DNA from: Planctomycetaceae bacterium
GTDB lineage: Bacteria > Planctomycetota > Planctomycetia > Planctomycetales > Planctomycetaceae
Length of the DNA: 6,527 nt
Assembly (NCBI GenBank): GCA_947463775.1
Contig: CANHVD010000340.1
Coordinates: forward strand, 1 to 6,527
Direction: 5' to 3'
Positions 5,548-6,527 of the stretch are shown here, piece by piece (within the stretch, counting starts at the first letter, position 1; each line of letters opens with the position of its first letter). The notes beneath the pieces were generated by a model. It did not search any database, had not been told where the DNA came from, and saw only the letters and a list, made by a program, of their open reading frames with translations. The position numbers and the translations under genes were made by a program.

Positions 5548-6527
5548 ATGACAGGTCCCAGTGAAGACCCACACAAAAAAAAGGCTGATGAAGCCGCCCG
5601 CTACCTCGCAGAATCCTTCTTCGGACTCAACATGAGCCCCGCAGACGTGGGTGGTGAGGTTCTGTTCGACGACTACGACGATGTTAAAAAGCCGGCTGCA
5701 TCTCTCCTCAGCCAGGTTGTGCCGGACTCCTATGAATCAACGACTTCAAGCCCAATGGCTCAGGACCATCGTTCCGCCACATCAGCCTCTTCCAGAGTCT
5801 CGGAAGATGATCTGGACGACCTGATTGTGTTCTCCGACGACGAAGACGAAGAGGACGACGAAGTCGAGGATGTTGTGAGCGTCACTGAAGACGACGATGA
5901 AAACTTCGACTTCGGTGAGGAAGAGGACGAAGACGACGATGATGACGACGACCTCGACGAAGAAGAGGACGAAGAGGAGGAAGAAGAAGACGATGACGAA
6001 TTCGACGATGACGATGAGGAAGACGACGAAGAGGAAGAAGAGGATGACTTCGGAGCGGAAATCGATGGCCCTCCTGCTCGCCGTAAGCCTGTAACAGCGC
6101 GAGACACCCGTGCTGAAGCCCCCCGTCAGCATCGTGAACAGCCAGCTCCACAACGACGCCCTGATCCACGTCCGGCGCCCGCGCGTGCTGAAGAAAGCCG
6201 CTCCGACGGTCGCCGTGATCGTAATGAAGGCCGACCTCAGCGACAGGACAATCGTGCACCCGCTCGCAGTGATGAACGACGCGATGTTCGCAGCGATGCC
6301 CGTCCTGAACGAGGACCTCGCCCGGAACGTCCCGAACGTAAAGAAGCTCCGGCAGCTTCTGCACCGGGCGGCGGAGATGACGATTCATACTGGCAGGAAC
6401 TTGATGAGTGGGTTTGGGACGACAAAGCTGCGGCGAAGAAGCAGCCAGCTCCTGCTCTGAAGTCATCCCATGACGATGACGACTTCGGAGACGAAGAAGA
6501 AGACGATGTTGTCGAGTCAGCTCCGGG
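5548..6527 (+). CDS. Highly acidic low-complexity protein of unknown function (3' end outside window)
   Basis: The frame is open for 326 codons from ATG 5548 to the window edge. An in-frame TGA at 5533 lies just upstream, so this is the first ATG; the ribosome binding site is weak. Visible layout: residues 1-30 contain a possible amphipathic helix (KKADEAARYLAESFFG). Residues 31-85 are mixed and Ser-rich. Residues 97-168 form an Asp/Glu block, in which 48 of the 54 residues at 114-167 are acidic. Residues 178-266 hold 26 Arg, many Pro, and interspersed acids. Residues 280-292 form an aromatic acidic motif, SYWQELDEWVWDD. A second acidic block begins at 309. The tripeptide DFG in acidic context recurs at 121-123, 167-169 and 312-314. 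No signal peptide or membrane segment is seen, so it is probably cytoplasmic. GAC/GAA/GAG codons stay in one frame throughout, and aromatic residues are conserved in spacing within the acidic runs, which supports real coding. I do not recognise the family. It resembles a disordered polyampholyte, and a nucleic-acid or protein-binding role is only a guess. Confidence 0.8.
   Translation, partial: MTGPSEDPHKKKADEAARYLAESFFGLNMSPADVGGEVLFDDYDDVKKPAASLLSQVVPDSYESTTSSPMAQDHRSATSASSRVSEDDLDDLIVFSDDEDEEDDEVEDVVSVTEDDDENFDFGEEEDEDDDDDDDLDEEEDEEEEEEDDDEFDDDDEEDDEEEEEDDFGAEIDGPPARRKPVTARDTRAEAPRQHREQPAPQRRPDPRPAPARAEESRSDGRRDRNEGRPQRQDNRAPARSDERRDVRSDARPERGPRPERPERKEAPAASAPGGGDDDSYWQELDEWVWDDKAAAKKQPAPALKSSHDDDDFGDEEEDDVVESAP
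5887..6048 (+). repeat. GAN-codon low-complexity tract encoding the acidic block
   Basis: This tract consists almost entirely of GAC, GAT, GAA and GAG codons. It includes an unbroken 20-nt purine run at 5971-5990. The codons are mixed rather than one repeated triplet, which suggests selection on the protein rather than recent triplet expansion. On the opposite strand it produces artefactual poly-Ser and Val/Phe-rich open frames. Confidence 0.8.

Noticed and set aside
5255..5572. 105-aa minus-strand open frame in the divergent region
   Set aside because: Its composition (many Trp, Cys, Arg) is not protein-like, no motif is visible, no good ribosome binding site was seen, and it overlaps the start of the acidic protein gene.
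5760..6107. Minus-strand open frame encoding long poly-Ser runs
   Set aside because: It is the exact antisense of the Asp/Glu codon tract (GAN read backwards gives Ser-type codons). It has no independent coding features.
5782..6153. Minus-strand open frame encoding a Val/Phe/Leu-rich, membrane-like protein
   Set aside because: Another antisense frame of the same GAN tract. The hydrophobicity is a by-product of the acidic codons on the plus strand.
1..6527. Search for CRISPR arrays, tRNA or rRNA genes, insertion sequences, phage, toxin-antitoxin or defence genes
   Set aside because: By eye I saw no regularly spaced direct repeats, cloverleaf-like segments, transposase motifs or defence-type domains in any frame.

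Overview
The window most likely comes from a planctomycete (phylum Planctomycetota). This is inferred from gene content, not from a marker gene. The combination is typical of that group: a DUF1559 pseudopilin-like protein with an H-X9-DG C-terminus, a small lipoprotein with a carboxypeptidase-regulatory-like domain directly before it, a CRTAC1-type FG-GAP/ASPIC-UnbV lipoprotein, and a BamB-like PQQ beta-propeller protein. All four are predicted to be exported or anchored outside the cytoplasm.

Layout. Positions 1-5145 hold four genes on the minus strand. In transcription order these are the PQQ propeller protein (5145-3682), the small lipoprotein (3230-2796), the DUF1559 protein (2742-1723) and the FG-GAP/ASPIC lipoprotein (1640 to beyond position 1, cut by the window edge). 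The lipoprotein and DUF1559 genes are 53 bp apart and probably form an operon. A perfect 10-bp hairpin with a U-rich tail (1685-1654) ends that unit and lies only 21 nt before the start codon of the FG-GAP gene. The PQQ gene is separated from the lipoprotein gene by 451 bp of apparently non-coding DNA, which contains a possible promoter for the lipoprotein/DUF1559 pair.

After a 402-bp divergent intergenic region, one plus-strand gene begins at 5548 and runs off the right edge. It encodes an extremely acidic, low-complexity, probably disordered protein: an Asp/Glu block, then an Arg/Pro-rich block, then a short Trp-rich motif, then a second acidic block. I do not recognise its family. It is the least explained item here.

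Several starts had to be re-chosen from ribosome binding sites and signal peptides: TTG at 3230, GTG at 5145 and ATG at 2742. I found no RNA genes, insertion sequences, CRISPR arrays or phage genes. Apart from the acidic protein, the region looks like ordinary planctomycete chromosome, and I see no convincing new multi-gene system.
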